Notes: generated by a model not told the origin, from the letters alone. 33,836 nucleotides of DNA from Mycobacterium sp. 1274756.6 (GCF_001668625.1 NZ_LZLJ01000035.1:1-33836); one strand, 5' to 3'; shown: positions 16,499 to 23,850, numbered from the stretch's first letter. Numbers and translations are program-made.

Positions 16499-17458
16499 CT
16501 ACCCCAAAAGCGCGTGGCAGCGGGCGATCCGCTCCCACCACCAGTCCCGCCGCTGCGCCGGTGCGGCCAGTGCGGCCAGCCGGTCGCGATCCGGGGCGAC
16601 CGCGCCGACCCGCAGGTGCCCGTCGACCGGGCCGCGTGTTTCGGCCACGTCCTCGGCGAACAGCCCGCCGGTGCCCAACCCGCAGGCATGCTCCAACGTG
16701 GGCAGGGCGGCCGCGGCAGCCAGTCCGATGCCGATGCCCACCGCCGAATCCAGCGCGCTGGAGACGACGACCGGGATGTCGATCTGCGCAGCGATGTCCA
16801 GCAGCGTGCGGACCCCGCCGAGCGGGGCGACCTTGAGGACGGCGACGTCGGCGGCGCGGGCACGGACCACCGCCAGCGGGTCGGCCGCTTTGCGGATGGC
16901 TTCGTCCGCGGCGATCGGGACGCCGATGCGCCGACGCAGTTCGGCCAGCTCGGCGACCGTGGCGCAAGGCTGTTCGAGGTATTCCAGGTCGCCGGACGCC
17001 GTCAGCGCGGCAGCCGCGGTGACGGCCTGCTCGATCGTCCAACCGCCGTTGGCGTCGACCCGCACCCGCGGCACCAGGGCGCGCACCGCCTCCACCCGGG
17101 CGACGTCGTCGGCCAGCGTCTGCCCGGGTTCGGCGACCTTGACCTTCGCGGTGTGCGCGCCGGGGAAGCGGGCCAGCACGTCGGGCACCTGCGCGGCCGG
17201 CACCGCCGGGACGGTGGCGTTGATCGCGATCGCGTCCCGAAGCGCCGGCGGCGGGCGCCGGTAGGCGGCCTCGATCGCGGCGGCCAGCCAGGGCGTCGCC
17301 TCGGCGTCGTCGTACTCGACGAAGGCGCCGAACTCGCCCCAGCCCTCGGGGCCCTCGATCAGGGCGACCTCGCGGGTGGTGATCCCGCGGAACCGCACCC
17401 GCATCGGCAACACGACGACGTGGGTGCGGTCCAGCAGGTCGTCGAGGGCCGGGTGCAT
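16499..17458 (-). CDS. menC: o-Succinylbenzoate synthase MenC
   Basis: MenC, an enolase-superfamily enzyme, dehydrates SHCHC to o-succinylbenzoate in menaquinone synthesis. The 319-residue product has the catalytic KVK pair (Lys105, Lys107), metal ligands Asp135 (VDANG), Glu162 (EQP) and Asp185 (ADE), and the second catalytic Lys209 in VLKVAPLGG. The set is complete. ATG 17458 lies 6 nt below CACGAT, a weak -10 match, suggesting a leaderless start. It corresponds to Rv0553. The gene is divergent from fadD8, sharing a 78-bp spacer that holds a KstR-like site, and is followed by the ketoreductase gene. Confidence 0.95.
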   Translation of the reverse strand: MHPALDDLLDRTHVVVLPMRVRFRGITTREVALIEGPEGWGEFGAFVEYDDAEATPWLAAAIEAAYRRPPPALRDAIAINATVPAVPAAQVPDVLARFPGAHTAKVKVAEPGQTLADDVARVEAVRALVPRVRVDANGGWTIEQAVTAAAALTASGDLEYLEQPCATVAELAELRRRIGVPIAADEAIRKAADPLAVVRARAADVAVLKVAPLGGVRTLLDIAAQIDIPVVVSSALDSAVGIGIGLAAAAALPTLEHACGLGTGGLFAEDVAETRGPVDGHLRVGAVAPDRDRLAALAAPAQRRDWWWERIARCHALLG

Positions 17459-17464
17459 GGGTCC

Positions 17465-17470
17465 ATCGTG
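17465..17470 (-). promoter_or_regulatory. -10-like hexamer before menC
   Basis: CACGAT on the minus strand matches NANNNT but not the first T of the consensus. It is 6 nt from the menC ATG, the same geometry as other start sites in the window. Confidence 0.35.
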
Positions 17471-17512
17471 CCTGGCGAAGGGCCGGCCGGCGAGGTGGGA
17501 CTGCCGCAATAT

Positions 17513-17526
17513 TGCAACACGTTCTA
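17513..17526. promoter_or_regulatory. KstR-type operator between menC and fadD8
   Basis: TGCAACACGTTCTA matches every fixed position of the KstR consensus TNNAACNNGTTNNA, the site of the cholesterol-catabolism repressor in mycobacteria. It overlaps the first two bases of the fadD8 -10 hexamer. A perfect palindrome GCAATATTGC (17506-17515) abuts and overlaps it by three bases. Repression of fadD8 is the likely effect; an effect on menC is possible. Confidence 0.6.
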
Positions 17527-17530
17527 GTGT
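17525..17530 (+). promoter_or_regulatory. -10 hexamer of a leaderless fadD8 promoter
   Basis: TAGTGT fits TANNNT and ends 6 nt before ATG 17537. There is no ribosome-binding site. The KstR-like box covers its 5' edge. Confidence 0.5.
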
Positions 17531-17536
17531 GGGTCC

Positions 17537-19138
17537 ATGAGCGACGAAGCGCTGCGCCACCCGAACCACACTGGACACCTGCTCGCCGGGGCCCTGCGCC
17601 GCCACCGGGACAAGCCGCTGCTGTTCCTCGGTGAGACCACGTTGACCGGCGGCCAGCTGGCCGACCGGATCAGTCAGTACGTGCAGGCCTTCGAAGAGGT
17701 GGGCGCGGGCACCGGCGCCGCGGTGGGGCTGCTGTCCCTCAACCGGCCCGAGGTGTTGATGATCATCGGCGCCGGGCAGACCCAGGGGTATCGGCGCACT
17801 TCGCTGCATCCGCTGGGCTCGCTGGACGATCACGCCTACGTGCTGGCCGATGCCGGAATCAGCTCGCTGATCATCGACCCGACCCCGGGGTTCGTCGAGC
17901 GGGCGGTCGCGCTGCTGGAGCGGGTCGACTCACTGCGCCAGATCCTCACCCTCGGGCCGGTCCCGGCGGAGCTGGCCGAGGTCGGCGTCGACCTGACCGC
18001 GGCCGCGGCCAAGCACCCGGCCCGCCCGCTGAGCGTCGTCGACCTGCCGCCCGACCACATCGGCGGGTTGACCTACACCGGCGGCACCACCGGCAAGCCC
18101 AAGGGTGTGATCGGCACGGTCGCGTCGATCACCGCGATGACCACGATTCAGCTGGCCGAATGGGAGTGGCCGGAGAACCCGACGTTTCTGATGTGCACCC
18201 CGCTGTCGCATGCCGGCGCGGCGTTTTTCACCCCGACCGTGGTCAAGGGCGGGCAGATGGTGGTGGTGCCCAAGTTCGACCCGGGCGAGATCCTGCGGAT
18301 CATCGAGGAGCAGCAGATCACCGCGACCATGTTGGTGCCTTCGATGCTGTACGCGCTGATGGACCACCCCGACTCGCGCACCCGGGACCTGTCGTCGCTG
18401 GAGACGGTGTACTACGGCGCGTCGGCGATCAACCCGGTGCGCCTCGCCGAGGCGATCGAGCGGTTCGGGCCGATCTTCGCCCAGTACTACGGGCAGTCCG
18501 AGGCGCCGATGGTGATCAGTTACCTGGCCAAGGGCGACCACGACGAGAAGCGGCTGACCTCCTGCGGGCGGCCCACCCTGTTCGCCCGCACCGCGCTGCT
18601 CGGCGAGGACGGCAAGCCGGTCCCGCAGGGCGAGCCCGGCGAGATCTGCGTGGCCGGGCCGCTGCTCGCCGGCGGCTACTGGCAGTTGCCCGACGCCACC
18701 GCGGAGACGTTCCGGGACGGCTGGCTGCACACCGGTGACATGGCCCGCGAGGACGAGGACGGCTTCTGGTACATCGTCGACCGGGTCAAGGACATGATCG
18801 TCACCGGTGGGTTCAACGTCTTCCCCCGCGAGGTGGAAGACGTCATCGCCGAACATCCCGCGGTCGCGCAGGTGTGCGTGGTCGGCGCCCCCGACGACAA
18901 GTGGGGTGAGGCGGTGACCGCGGTGGTGGTGCTGCGCGAGGACGCCGCGAGCGACGAGGCGGCGATCGCGACGATGACCGCCGAGGTGCAGGCCGCGGTC
19001 AAGGAGCGCAAGGGGTCGGTGCAATCGCCCAAGCAGGTGGTGGTGGTCGACGCCCTGCCGCTGACCGGGCTGGGCAAGCCGGACAAGAAGGCGGTGCGGG
19101 CCCGGTTCTGGGAGGGCGCCGGCCGCGCCGTCGGGTAG
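17537..19138 (+). CDS. fadD8: Fatty-acyl-CoA/AMP synthetase FadD8
   Basis: This 533-residue adenylate-forming enzyme activates a carboxylic acid (probably a fatty or sterol-derived acid) as acyl-AMP and then acyl-CoA. Motif A3 is LTYTGGTTGKPKG (about residues 177-189), A5 is QYYGQSEAP, A8 is WLHTGDMAREDEDGFWYIVDRVKDMIVTGGFNVFPREVE and the C-terminal catalytic Lys lies in LTGLGKPDKKAVR. The enzyme is complete, somewhat shorter than the M. tuberculosis protein as I recall it (Rv0551c, about 570 residues). The KstR-like operator hints at a sterol-linked acid as substrate, which is inference. The gene ends before a hairpin region shared with a convergent membrane-protein gene. Confidence 0.92.
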   Translation: MSDEALRHPNHTGHLLAGALRRHRDKPLLFLGETTLTGGQLADRISQYVQAFEEVGAGTGAAVGLLSLNRPEVLMIIGAGQTQGYRRTSLHPLGSLDDHAYVLADAGISSLIIDPTPGFVERAVALLERVDSLRQILTLGPVPAELAEVGVDLTAAAAKHPARPLSVVDLPPDHIGGLTYTGGTTGKPKGVIGTVASITAMTTIQLAEWEWPENPTFLMCTPLSHAGAAFFTPTVVKGGQMVVVPKFDPGEILRIIEEQQITATMLVPSMLYALMDHPDSRTRDLSSLETVYYGASAINPVRLAEAIERFGPIFAQYYGQSEAPMVISYLAKGDHDEKRLTSCGRPTLFARTALLGEDGKPVPQGEPGEICVAGPLLAGGYWQLPDATAETFRDGWLHTGDMAREDEDGFWYIVDRVKDMIVTGGFNVFPREVEDVIAEHPAVAQVCVVGAPDDKWGEAVTAVVVLREDAASDEAAIATMTAEVQAAVKERKGSVQSPKQVVVVDALPLTGLGKPDKKAVRARFWEGAGRAVG

Positions 19139-19186
19139 GGGCCGCTGGCTACCCAGGCGGCGTGCCCGCCCGTGCTCCTGGCTGCG

Positions 19187-19238
19187 CAGCGCCCACTACC
19201 GCCCAGCGCCGTACCCGCCCAGCGCCCACTACCCGCCC
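19187..19238. repeat. Three imperfect tandem repeats of about 17 bp
   Basis: Units beginning CAGCGCC occur at 19187, 19204 and 19220. Each continues with TACC or TACCC and GCCC; the middle unit lacks the CAC found in the other two. The array lies directly before the hairpin at 19234-19295 and is non-coding. Confidence 0.5.
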
Positions 19239-19295
19239 AACGTGAAGCTGGGTTCACGTTCGAGCGCGAGCGTGAAACTACGTTCACGGTGGGCG
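19234..19295. terminator. Long intergenic hairpin, copy 2 of a repeated element
   Basis: CGTGAA at 19241-19246 pairs with TTCACG at 19283-19288, TTCACG at 19253-19258 pairs with CGTGAA at 19271-19276, and flanks CGCCCA (19234-19239) and TGGGCG (19290-19295) extend the stem. A few mismatches interrupt it. It lies between the convergent ends of fadD8 and the membrane-protein gene, so it can act in both directions. Word content and architecture match the hairpin at 15229-15276. Confidence 0.65.
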
Positions 19296-19319
19296 CGGGC
19301 GGGAGCCGCCGCGGCGCGG

Positions 19320-19928
19320 TCAAGACCAGGCTGCGGGCTGCGGCCACGGCACCAGCTCCCGCCGGGGCGCCGCGGCCAGGTACTGCCAGGCCGCGATCGC
19401 CAGTACCACCAGCACACACCCCAGCGCGATGATCAGCCCCGCCCCGTAGCTGACCGGCACGTCCATCGAGTCGGGGCCGAACCGCTGCAGATCATCGGGG
19501 GTCATCTCCCGCGCCAACTCCCCGGTGATCACCGTTTTCGGGGTCGGCCGCAGCGCCACCGTCCCGGCCAGCACGACGGTGATCGTCATCAGCGCCGCCG
19601 TCGCCCCCCACAGGCCGCGGTCGACGCCGCGGACCAGTTGGGTGGCCGCCACCGCGACCGCCGCGGCCAGCGCCAGCGGGATCAGCCCGAACACCGGCAC
19701 CGCGGAGGCGACCCAGCTGTAGAAGTTGAGCGCGACGACCACGGTGCCGCCGAGCCCCTCCTCGCCGGGGCCGAGCAGGTAGTCCTCGCCGACGTCGACC
19801 ACCCACACCGGCAGCAGGGTGGCGAGCAGTCCGGCCAGCGCGACCACGCCGATCAGCGCTCCGGGCAGCCAGCCCAGCGACCGGCGGGCGGGCGGACCGA
19901 AACCGGGGTGGGGGTAGGGACCGGTCAT
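19320..19928 (-). CDS. Four-span membrane protein, second of a tandem pair
   Basis: The 202-residue product is not assigned to a family. It has a short Pro/Gly-rich cytoplasmic start (MTGPYPHPGFGPPARR) and four predicted membrane segments: LPGALIGVVALAGLLATLLPVW, ASAVPVFGLIPLALAAAVAVAA, GATAALMTITVVLAGTVAL and GAGLIIALGCVLVVLAIAAW. An extracytoplasmic stretch between spans 3 and 4 contains VITGELAREM. It follows its neighbour after 7 bp and shares with it the order FYS/FYD, TGEL/TGQL, GAGLIxAL, which indicates an ancient duplication. The location replaces vapBC3 of M. tuberculosis. Function unknown. Confidence 0.78.
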   Translation of the reverse strand: MTGPYPHPGFGPPARRSLGWLPGALIGVVALAGLLATLLPVWVVDVGEDYLLGPGEEGLGGTVVVALNFYSWVASAVPVFGLIPLALAAAVAVAATQLVRGVDRGLWGATAALMTITVVLAGTVALRPTPKTVITGELAREMTPDDLQRFGPDSMDVPVSYGAGLIIALGCVLVVLAIAAWQYLAAAPRRELVPWPQPAAWS

Positions 19929-19935
19929 GGTCGGG

Positions 19936-20829
19936 TCACCACTGCGGCGGGGCGGGCGCGACAGGCGGGGCGGGCGCGCCCGGTGGCATCGGCGGAGCCG
20001 GTGACAGCGGCGGCGCGGGCGACGCCGCGGCGCCGGCAGGTGCCCGGGTGAACACCAGGACCAGCGACGCCCCCCAGCCGAGCAGGGCACACACCAGGGC
20101 GCCGATCAGCCCCGCCCCCGGGCCGACCGACGCCACCGTCGCGACCAGGCTGTCGATGCTCTCCGCGCCGGTCTCGTTCTGGAACTCGGTCAGCAGCTGG
20201 CCGGTCAACTTCACCGACGGCAGCGGGCTGCTGATGGTCAACACCAGCGCCAGCAGCGCGCCGGTGCCCGCGAACACGGCCGCCAACGGCGCGGTCTTGG
20301 GCTCCCGGCCGGCGATCACCGGCACCGCACACAACGCCGCCAGCACCAGCAGCATCGGGATCGCCTGGGCGACGACCGGCGGCGTCAGCACCGGCAGCAC
20401 GTCGTAGAAACCGATGCCGACGCGGATCTGACCAGCCGGGGCGTCGTTGCCGGGCACCTGCGCGCCCGACGGCGTCACCGTGATGGTGTACAGCGCGAAC
20501 AACGAGCCGACCAGGGTCAGCAGCCCGGCCGCCGCCACGACGACCGCCGCGATCCTGGCCAGACCGAAACTGCTCCGAGGAACGGGGAGTGGACCGAAGC
20601 CCGGCGGCCACGGCGGCCCAGCCGGCGGTTGCGGTCCGGGCCAGCCGGGCGTCGGCGCACCGGGGTAGCCCGGCGTGGGTCCACCGGCGTAGGCGGGCAT
20701 CGGTGCACCGGCATAGCCGAAGCCGGGCGGGGACGCCGGGGGCATCCCCGGCGGCGGGCCGGCCGGCGGGGGCGCGACAAACTGCTGCGTGGGGGGTGCC
20801 CCGTGCTGGTGTTGCGGGTTTTCGTCCAC
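19936..20829 (-). CDS. Proline-rich four-span membrane protein, first of a tandem pair
   Basis: The 297-residue product starts with about 85 residues very rich in Pro, Gly and Ala (repeats of PxPGYPGAP type), likely disordered and cytoplasmic. Four membrane segments follow (RIAAVVVAAAGLLTLVGSLFALY, IPMLLVLAALCAVPVIA, AVFAGTGALLALVLTI, GAGLIGALVCALLGWGASLVLVF) and then a second Pro/Ala-rich tail. GTG 20829 is chosen because AGAAGG lies about 8 nt upstream and longer alternatives have no support. The transmembrane part parallels the downstream gene product. The operon is divergent from menB across a 185-bp spacer. Function unknown; Pro-rich tails often bind partner proteins. Confidence 0.78.
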   Translation of the reverse strand: MDENPQHQHGAPPTQQFVAPPPAGPPPGMPPASPPGFGYAGAPMPAYAGGPTPGYPGAPTPGWPGPQPPAGPPWPPGFGPLPVPRSSFGLARIAAVVVAAAGLLTLVGSLFALYTITVTPSGAQVPGNDAPAGQIRVGIGFYDVLPVLTPPVVAQAIPMLLVLAALCAVPVIAGREPKTAPLAAVFAGTGALLALVLTISSPLPSVKLTGQLLTEFQNETGAESIDSLVATVASVGPGAGLIGALVCALLGWGASLVLVFTRAPAGAAASPAPPLSPAPPMPPGAPAPPVAPAPPQW

Positions 20830-21001
20830 GGCGCAACCCTTCTCGCCTCGATGATCTGCGACGGCGTCGTGCCGGGCGCTGTCGGCGGCGTCGCGGAGTG
20901 CCCCCGGCGCCGAGAGAACCATAACCAGGAAATCCGGGGGCGAAGAGCACGAATTCGGCATCCCGGTTCCTGCCGCCGCCCGACGCCGAGGCGGGCGACT
21001 C

Positions 21002-21007
21002 TACAGT
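21002..21007 (+). promoter_or_regulatory. -10 hexamer of a leaderless menB promoter
   Basis: TACAGT is 7 nt before GTG 21015. No ribosome-binding site is visible. Confidence 0.5.
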
Positions 21008-21014
21008 CGGTGGG

Positions 21015-21929
21015 GTGAGCGCCAATCCCTTTGACCCCGACCAGTGGCAGCCGGTCGACGGCTTCAGCGACCTGACCGACATCACCTACCACCGCCACGT
21101 CATCGACGGCACCCCCGCGCCGACGGTGCGGGTGGCCTTCGACCGGCCCGAGGTACGCAACGCGTTTCGCCCGCACACCGTCGACGAACTCTTCCGGGCC
21201 CTCGACCACGCCCGGATGTCCCCCGACGTCGGGGTGGTGCTGCTGACCGGAAACGGCCCCTCCCCCAAGGACGGCGGCTGGGCGTTCTGCTCCGGCGGGG
21301 ACCAGCGCATCCGCGGGCGCACCGGCTACCAGTACGCCAGCGGCGAGACCGCCGACACCGTCGACGCCGCCCGCGCCGGGCGGCTGCACATCCTGGAAGT
21401 GCAGCGGCTGATCCGGTTCATGCCCAAACCGGTGATCTGCCTGGTCAACGGATGGGCCGCCGGGGGCGGGCACAGCCTGCACGTGGTGTGCGACCTGACC
21501 CTGGCCAGCCGCGAACACGCCCGGTTCAAGCAGACCGACGCCGACGTGGGCAGCTTCGACGGCGGCTACGGCAGCGCCTACCTGGCCCGCCAGGTCGGCC
21601 AGAAGTTCGCCCGCGAGATCTTCTTTTTAGGGCGGGCCTACACCGCCGAGCAGATGCACGCGATGGGGGCGGTCAACGAGGTCGTCGACCACGCCGACCT
21701 GGAGAAGGTGGCCCTGCAGTGGGCGGCGGAGATCAACGCCAAATCCCCGCAGGCGCAACGCATGCTGAAGTTCGCGTTCAACCTGCTCGACGACGGCCTG
21801 GTGGGCCAGCAGCTCTTCGCCGGGGAGGCCACCCGGCTGGCCTACATGACCGACGAAGCCGTCGAGGGCCGCGACGCCTTCCTGCAGAAGCGCGACCCGG
21901 ACTGGAGCGCCTTCCCCCGCTACTTCTGA
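21015..21929 (+). CDS. menB: 1,4-Dihydroxy-2-naphthoyl-CoA synthase MenB
   Basis: MenB, a crotonase-fold enzyme, closes the second ring by cyclising o-succinylbenzoyl-CoA to DHNA-CoA. The 304-residue product has RVAFDRPEVRNAFRP, the oxyanion segments WAFCSGGDQRIRG (about 94-106) and KPVICLVNGWAAGGGHSLHVVCDLTLAS (about 137-164), the catalytic Asp loop TDADVGSFDGGYGSAYLAR, and the C-terminal QRMLKFAFNLLDDG helix. It matches Rv0548c in order and, as I recall, in approximate size. GTG 21015 is chosen from the -10 spacing and homology. The 3' end overlaps the convergent coiled-coil gene by 10 bp. Confidence 0.97.
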   Translation: MSANPFDPDQWQPVDGFSDLTDITYHRHVIDGTPAPTVRVAFDRPEVRNAFRPHTVDELFRALDHARMSPDVGVVLLTGNGPSPKDGGWAFCSGGDQRIRGRTGYQYASGETADTVDAARAGRLHILEVQRLIRFMPKPVICLVNGWAAGGGHSLHVVCDLTLASREHARFKQTDADVGSFDGGYGSAYLARQVGQKFAREIFFLGRAYTAEQMHAMGAVNEVVDHADLEKVALQWAAEINAKSPQAQRMLKFAFNLLDDGLVGQQLFAGEATRLAYMTDEAVEGRDAFLQKRDPDWSAFPRYF

Positions 21930-22474
21930 GTCGGGTTGCCGCCGTCGCGGGCCTGCGGCTGCACCGGCGGGGGCGTCCCGGGGCGGCGCTGGTACTGGTT
22001 GCCGGGCTGCGGCGCGGTGTGCGGCGGCGGGTCGGTCTGGATGATCGCGTTGATCTCGGCCGCGGCGGCCGCCGCGATCGCGGTCTGTTCGCCTTCCAGC
22101 CGGTCGGCTTCGGCCTTGAGCGCGTCGAGTTCAGCGTTGAGCTGGCCCTGCTCGGCGCGCAACGCCGCACCCGCGGCGTTGATCCGGTCGGCCACCGCCG
22201 GCGGGGCGACGTGGCCGGGGTAGGAGTCCACCTCGTTGTTGTGCTCGCGCACCCGCCGGGACAGGTCGTCGGTGCGGGCCTTGAGGTCGTCGATCTTCAT
22301 GCTCAGCTCGGCGAGGGCGGTGTTGTATTTGACGATGCGGGAGTTCAGCTGCGGCGAATAGCGCGGGTCGGTTTCGAACGGCTTCGGGTCGGCGAAGGCC
22401 GGGGGCGAACCCGCCACCGCCACCACCGCGACCAGCGCGGCCAGCAGCCAACGCCGCACCCGCCCGACACTCAT
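21920..22474 (-). CDS. Secreted coiled-coil protein of unknown function
   Basis: The 184-residue product has a Sec signal peptide (residues 1-28, hydrophobic WLLAALVAVVAVAG, cut after AFA). The mature part has two long heptad-rich helices: about residues 43-78 (IVKYNTALAELSMKIDDLKA onward) and about 90-140 (RINAAGAALRAEQGQLNAEL onward). A Pro/Gln-rich tail follows. Its ATG overlaps the stop of the lipoprotein gene by 4 bp (ATGA), so the pair is translationally coupled. The helical hairpin recalls the N-terminal coiled coils of NlpC/P60 peptidoglycan hydrolases, but no hydrolase domain is present. I do not recognise the family. Confidence 0.82.
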   Translation of the reverse strand: MSVGRVRRWLLAALVAVVAVAGSPPAFADPKPFETDPRYSPQLNSRIVKYNTALAELSMKIDDLKARTDDLSRRVREHNNEVDSYPGHVAPPAVADRINAAGAALRAEQGQLNAELDALKAEADRLEGEQTAIAAAAAAEINAIIQTDPPPHTAPQPGNQYQRRPGTPPPVQPQARDGGNPTQK

Positions 22475-23127
22475 GTGCCCGCCACGTTCTCGGCCAGCCG
22501 GTCGAGGAGATCGGCGGCCGCCGGGGCGCCGTTGCCGACCTGGCACACCGCGGTCTGCACCACCCAGGCCCCGGTGCGCCGCGCCTCGCGGTAACAGGCC
22601 CAGCCGTCGGTGTCGACCTGGGTGGCGGTCCAGCGGGTGGTGTCCGGTCCGGGGGTCTCGACGGTGAAGGTCCACTCCGCGGTGGAGTCGTCCAGGGCGT
22701 CGGTGGCGGTGGCCCGCGAGCAGGTCTGCAGATCGGCGGTGAGCGCGCTGAACACGTTGGTCGCGCCGGCGTCGTCGGGGTACTTGCCGGCCGTCTGGGT
22801 CACCGAGTGGTCCCAGCGGTCGGCGGCCTCCTGCATGGTGACCAGGTGGTATTGGGTCCAGCCCGAGGTGTAGACCGCGGTGGTCGACGGGCCGGCGGCC
22901 ACCGCGCAGTCGGCCGGGTCGACGGTGACCGGCTCCGGGGGCACCCGGTCGGCGGTGGTGTTGGCCAACTGCGCGCCGACCAGGCCTTCGACCTCGGCGA
23001 CACCGACCACCAGCGGCGGAGTCTCCTTGACCGCCCGCCCGTCGACGTTCTGGGTGCACCCGGCACCAACCACGGCCAACACCGCCACCACGCCGGCTGC
23101 CCGCAGGCCGCCCCCGCTGCTCACCAT
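22471..23127 (-). CDS. Lipoprotein with PknH-like extracellular sensor domain
   Basis: The 218-residue product starts with a lipoprotein signal peptide ending in VVGAGC, so Cys24 should be lipidated and the protein anchored outside the cytoplasmic membrane. The remaining part resembles the PknH-type sensor domain found on mycobacterial kinases and lipoproteins. Supporting features are the conserved Cys pattern (DCAV, LQTCSR, GWACYR, AVCQVGN), compatible with two disulfides, and WTQYHLVTMQEAADRW. ATG 23127 is chosen over GTG 23151 because it places the lipobox correctly and has TAACAT 7 nt upstream. It forms an operon with the coiled-coil gene. The ligand is unknown. Confidence 0.82.
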   Translation of the reverse strand: MVSSGGGLRAAGVVAVLAVVGAGCTQNVDGRAVKETPPLVVGVAEVEGLVGAQLANTTADRVPPEPVTVDPADCAVAAGPSTTAVYTSGWTQYHLVTMQEAADRWDHSVTQTAGKYPDDAGATNVFSALTADLQTCSRATATDALDDSTAEWTFTVETPGPDTTRWTATQVDTDGWACYREARRTGAWVVQTAVCQVGNGAPAAADLLDRLAENVAGT

Positions 23128-23134
23128 CTGGCTG

Positions 23135-23140
23135 ATGTTA
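23135..23140 (-). promoter_or_regulatory. -10 hexamer of the lipoprotein operon
   Basis: TAACAT on the minus strand is 7 nt from ATG 23127, consistent with leaderless transcription. It lies 42 bp from the opposing TetR gene -10 box. Confidence 0.45.
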
Positions 23141-23182
23141 TCGGCGACCACGCTGTTTGCCCCGGTGAACGGCGGTCCCGGC

Positions 23183-23188
23183 TAGAGT
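23183..23188 (+). promoter_or_regulatory. -10 hexamer of the TetR gene beside heme oxygenase
   Basis: TAGAGT fits TANNNT and is 6 nt before GTG 23195. No Shine-Dalgarno sequence is present. Confidence 0.5.
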
Positions 23189-23194
23189 CGCGGC

Positions 23195-23761
23195 GTGCCT
23201 AGGATCACCGCCGGCTCGGTCGAGCAGCACCGCGAACGCATCCAACAGCGCATCTTCGACGCGTTCGCCACCTTGATGGCCGAGCAGAGTTTCGACGCGA
23301 TCACGATGGCCAAACTGGCCGCCGAGGCCGGCTTGGGCCGCACCGCGATCTACCACCACTTCCCCAGCAAGGAGGCGGTGGTGGTGGCGTTCGCCTCCCA
23401 GGAGACCAGCCGCTACATCGACGGATTGCGCACCAGCCTCGCCGAGGTCGACAGCCCGGTGGACCGGCTGCGGGTCTACATCCGCCACCAGGTCGACGCC
23501 GGGGAGAAATTTCACATGGGGCTGGGCCGGCAGCTCTACGGCGCCCTGTCCGCCGAGACGATGGGCGCCATCCGTGAGCACGTCGCCGCCATCGAGGGGG
23601 TGCTGCGGGAGATCCTCGACGCCGGCATCGCCGAGCGGCTGTTCGTGGTCGACGACATGGCCGCCACCTTGTCGCTGATCCACGCCTGCCTGGGGCCGCG
23701 GGACCTGCCCGCCGACGCGATCGAACGGTTCGTGCTGCGCGCGCTCGGCGCCACGCCGTAG
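23195..23761 (+). CDS. TetR-family regulator upstream of heme oxygenase
   Basis: The 188-residue product has an N-terminal TetR helix-turn-helix, with ITMAKLAAEAGLGRTAIYHHFPSKEAVVVAF at about residues 36-66, and a helical ligand-binding C-terminal domain. The effector cannot be read from sequence. The gene starts at GTG just below a -10 hexamer and is followed after 89 bp by the heme oxygenase gene on the same strand. The twin palindromes in that gap are the obvious binding sites, so I infer that it represses heme oxygenase, perhaps responding to heme. The gene may instead act on the divergent lipoprotein operon. Confidence 0.9.
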   Translation: MPRITAGSVEQHRERIQQRIFDAFATLMAEQSFDAITMAKLAAEAGLGRTAIYHHFPSKEAVVVAFASQETSRYIDGLRTSLAEVDSPVDRLRVYIRHQVDAGEKFHMGLGRQLYGALSAETMGAIREHVAAIEGVLREILDAGIAERLFVVDDMAATLSLIHACLGPRDLPADAIERFVLRALGATP

Positions 23762-23771
23762 CAACCCCCAC

Positions 23772-23814
23772 TTCCCACGTCGACAACTTGTCAGTATCGT
23801 GTTGACAAGTTGTC
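23772..23814 (+). promoter_or_regulatory. Heme oxygenase promoter with twin TetR-type operators
   Basis: GACAACTTGTCA (23782-23793) and TGACAAGTTGTC (23803-23814) are perfect reverse complements. Each arm is also an 11-bp palindrome with a central base (GACAA-N-TTGTC), and centres are about 21 bp apart, two helical turns. The spacer contains TATCGT (23795-23800), a good -10 hexamer, with TTCCCA (23772-23777) 17 bp upstream as a possible -35. Repressor dimers on both arms would cover the promoter. Confidence 0.7.
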
Positions 23815-23850
23815 ATTGCGCCGATCGCACAATCGTTGGGAGCCCATCCG

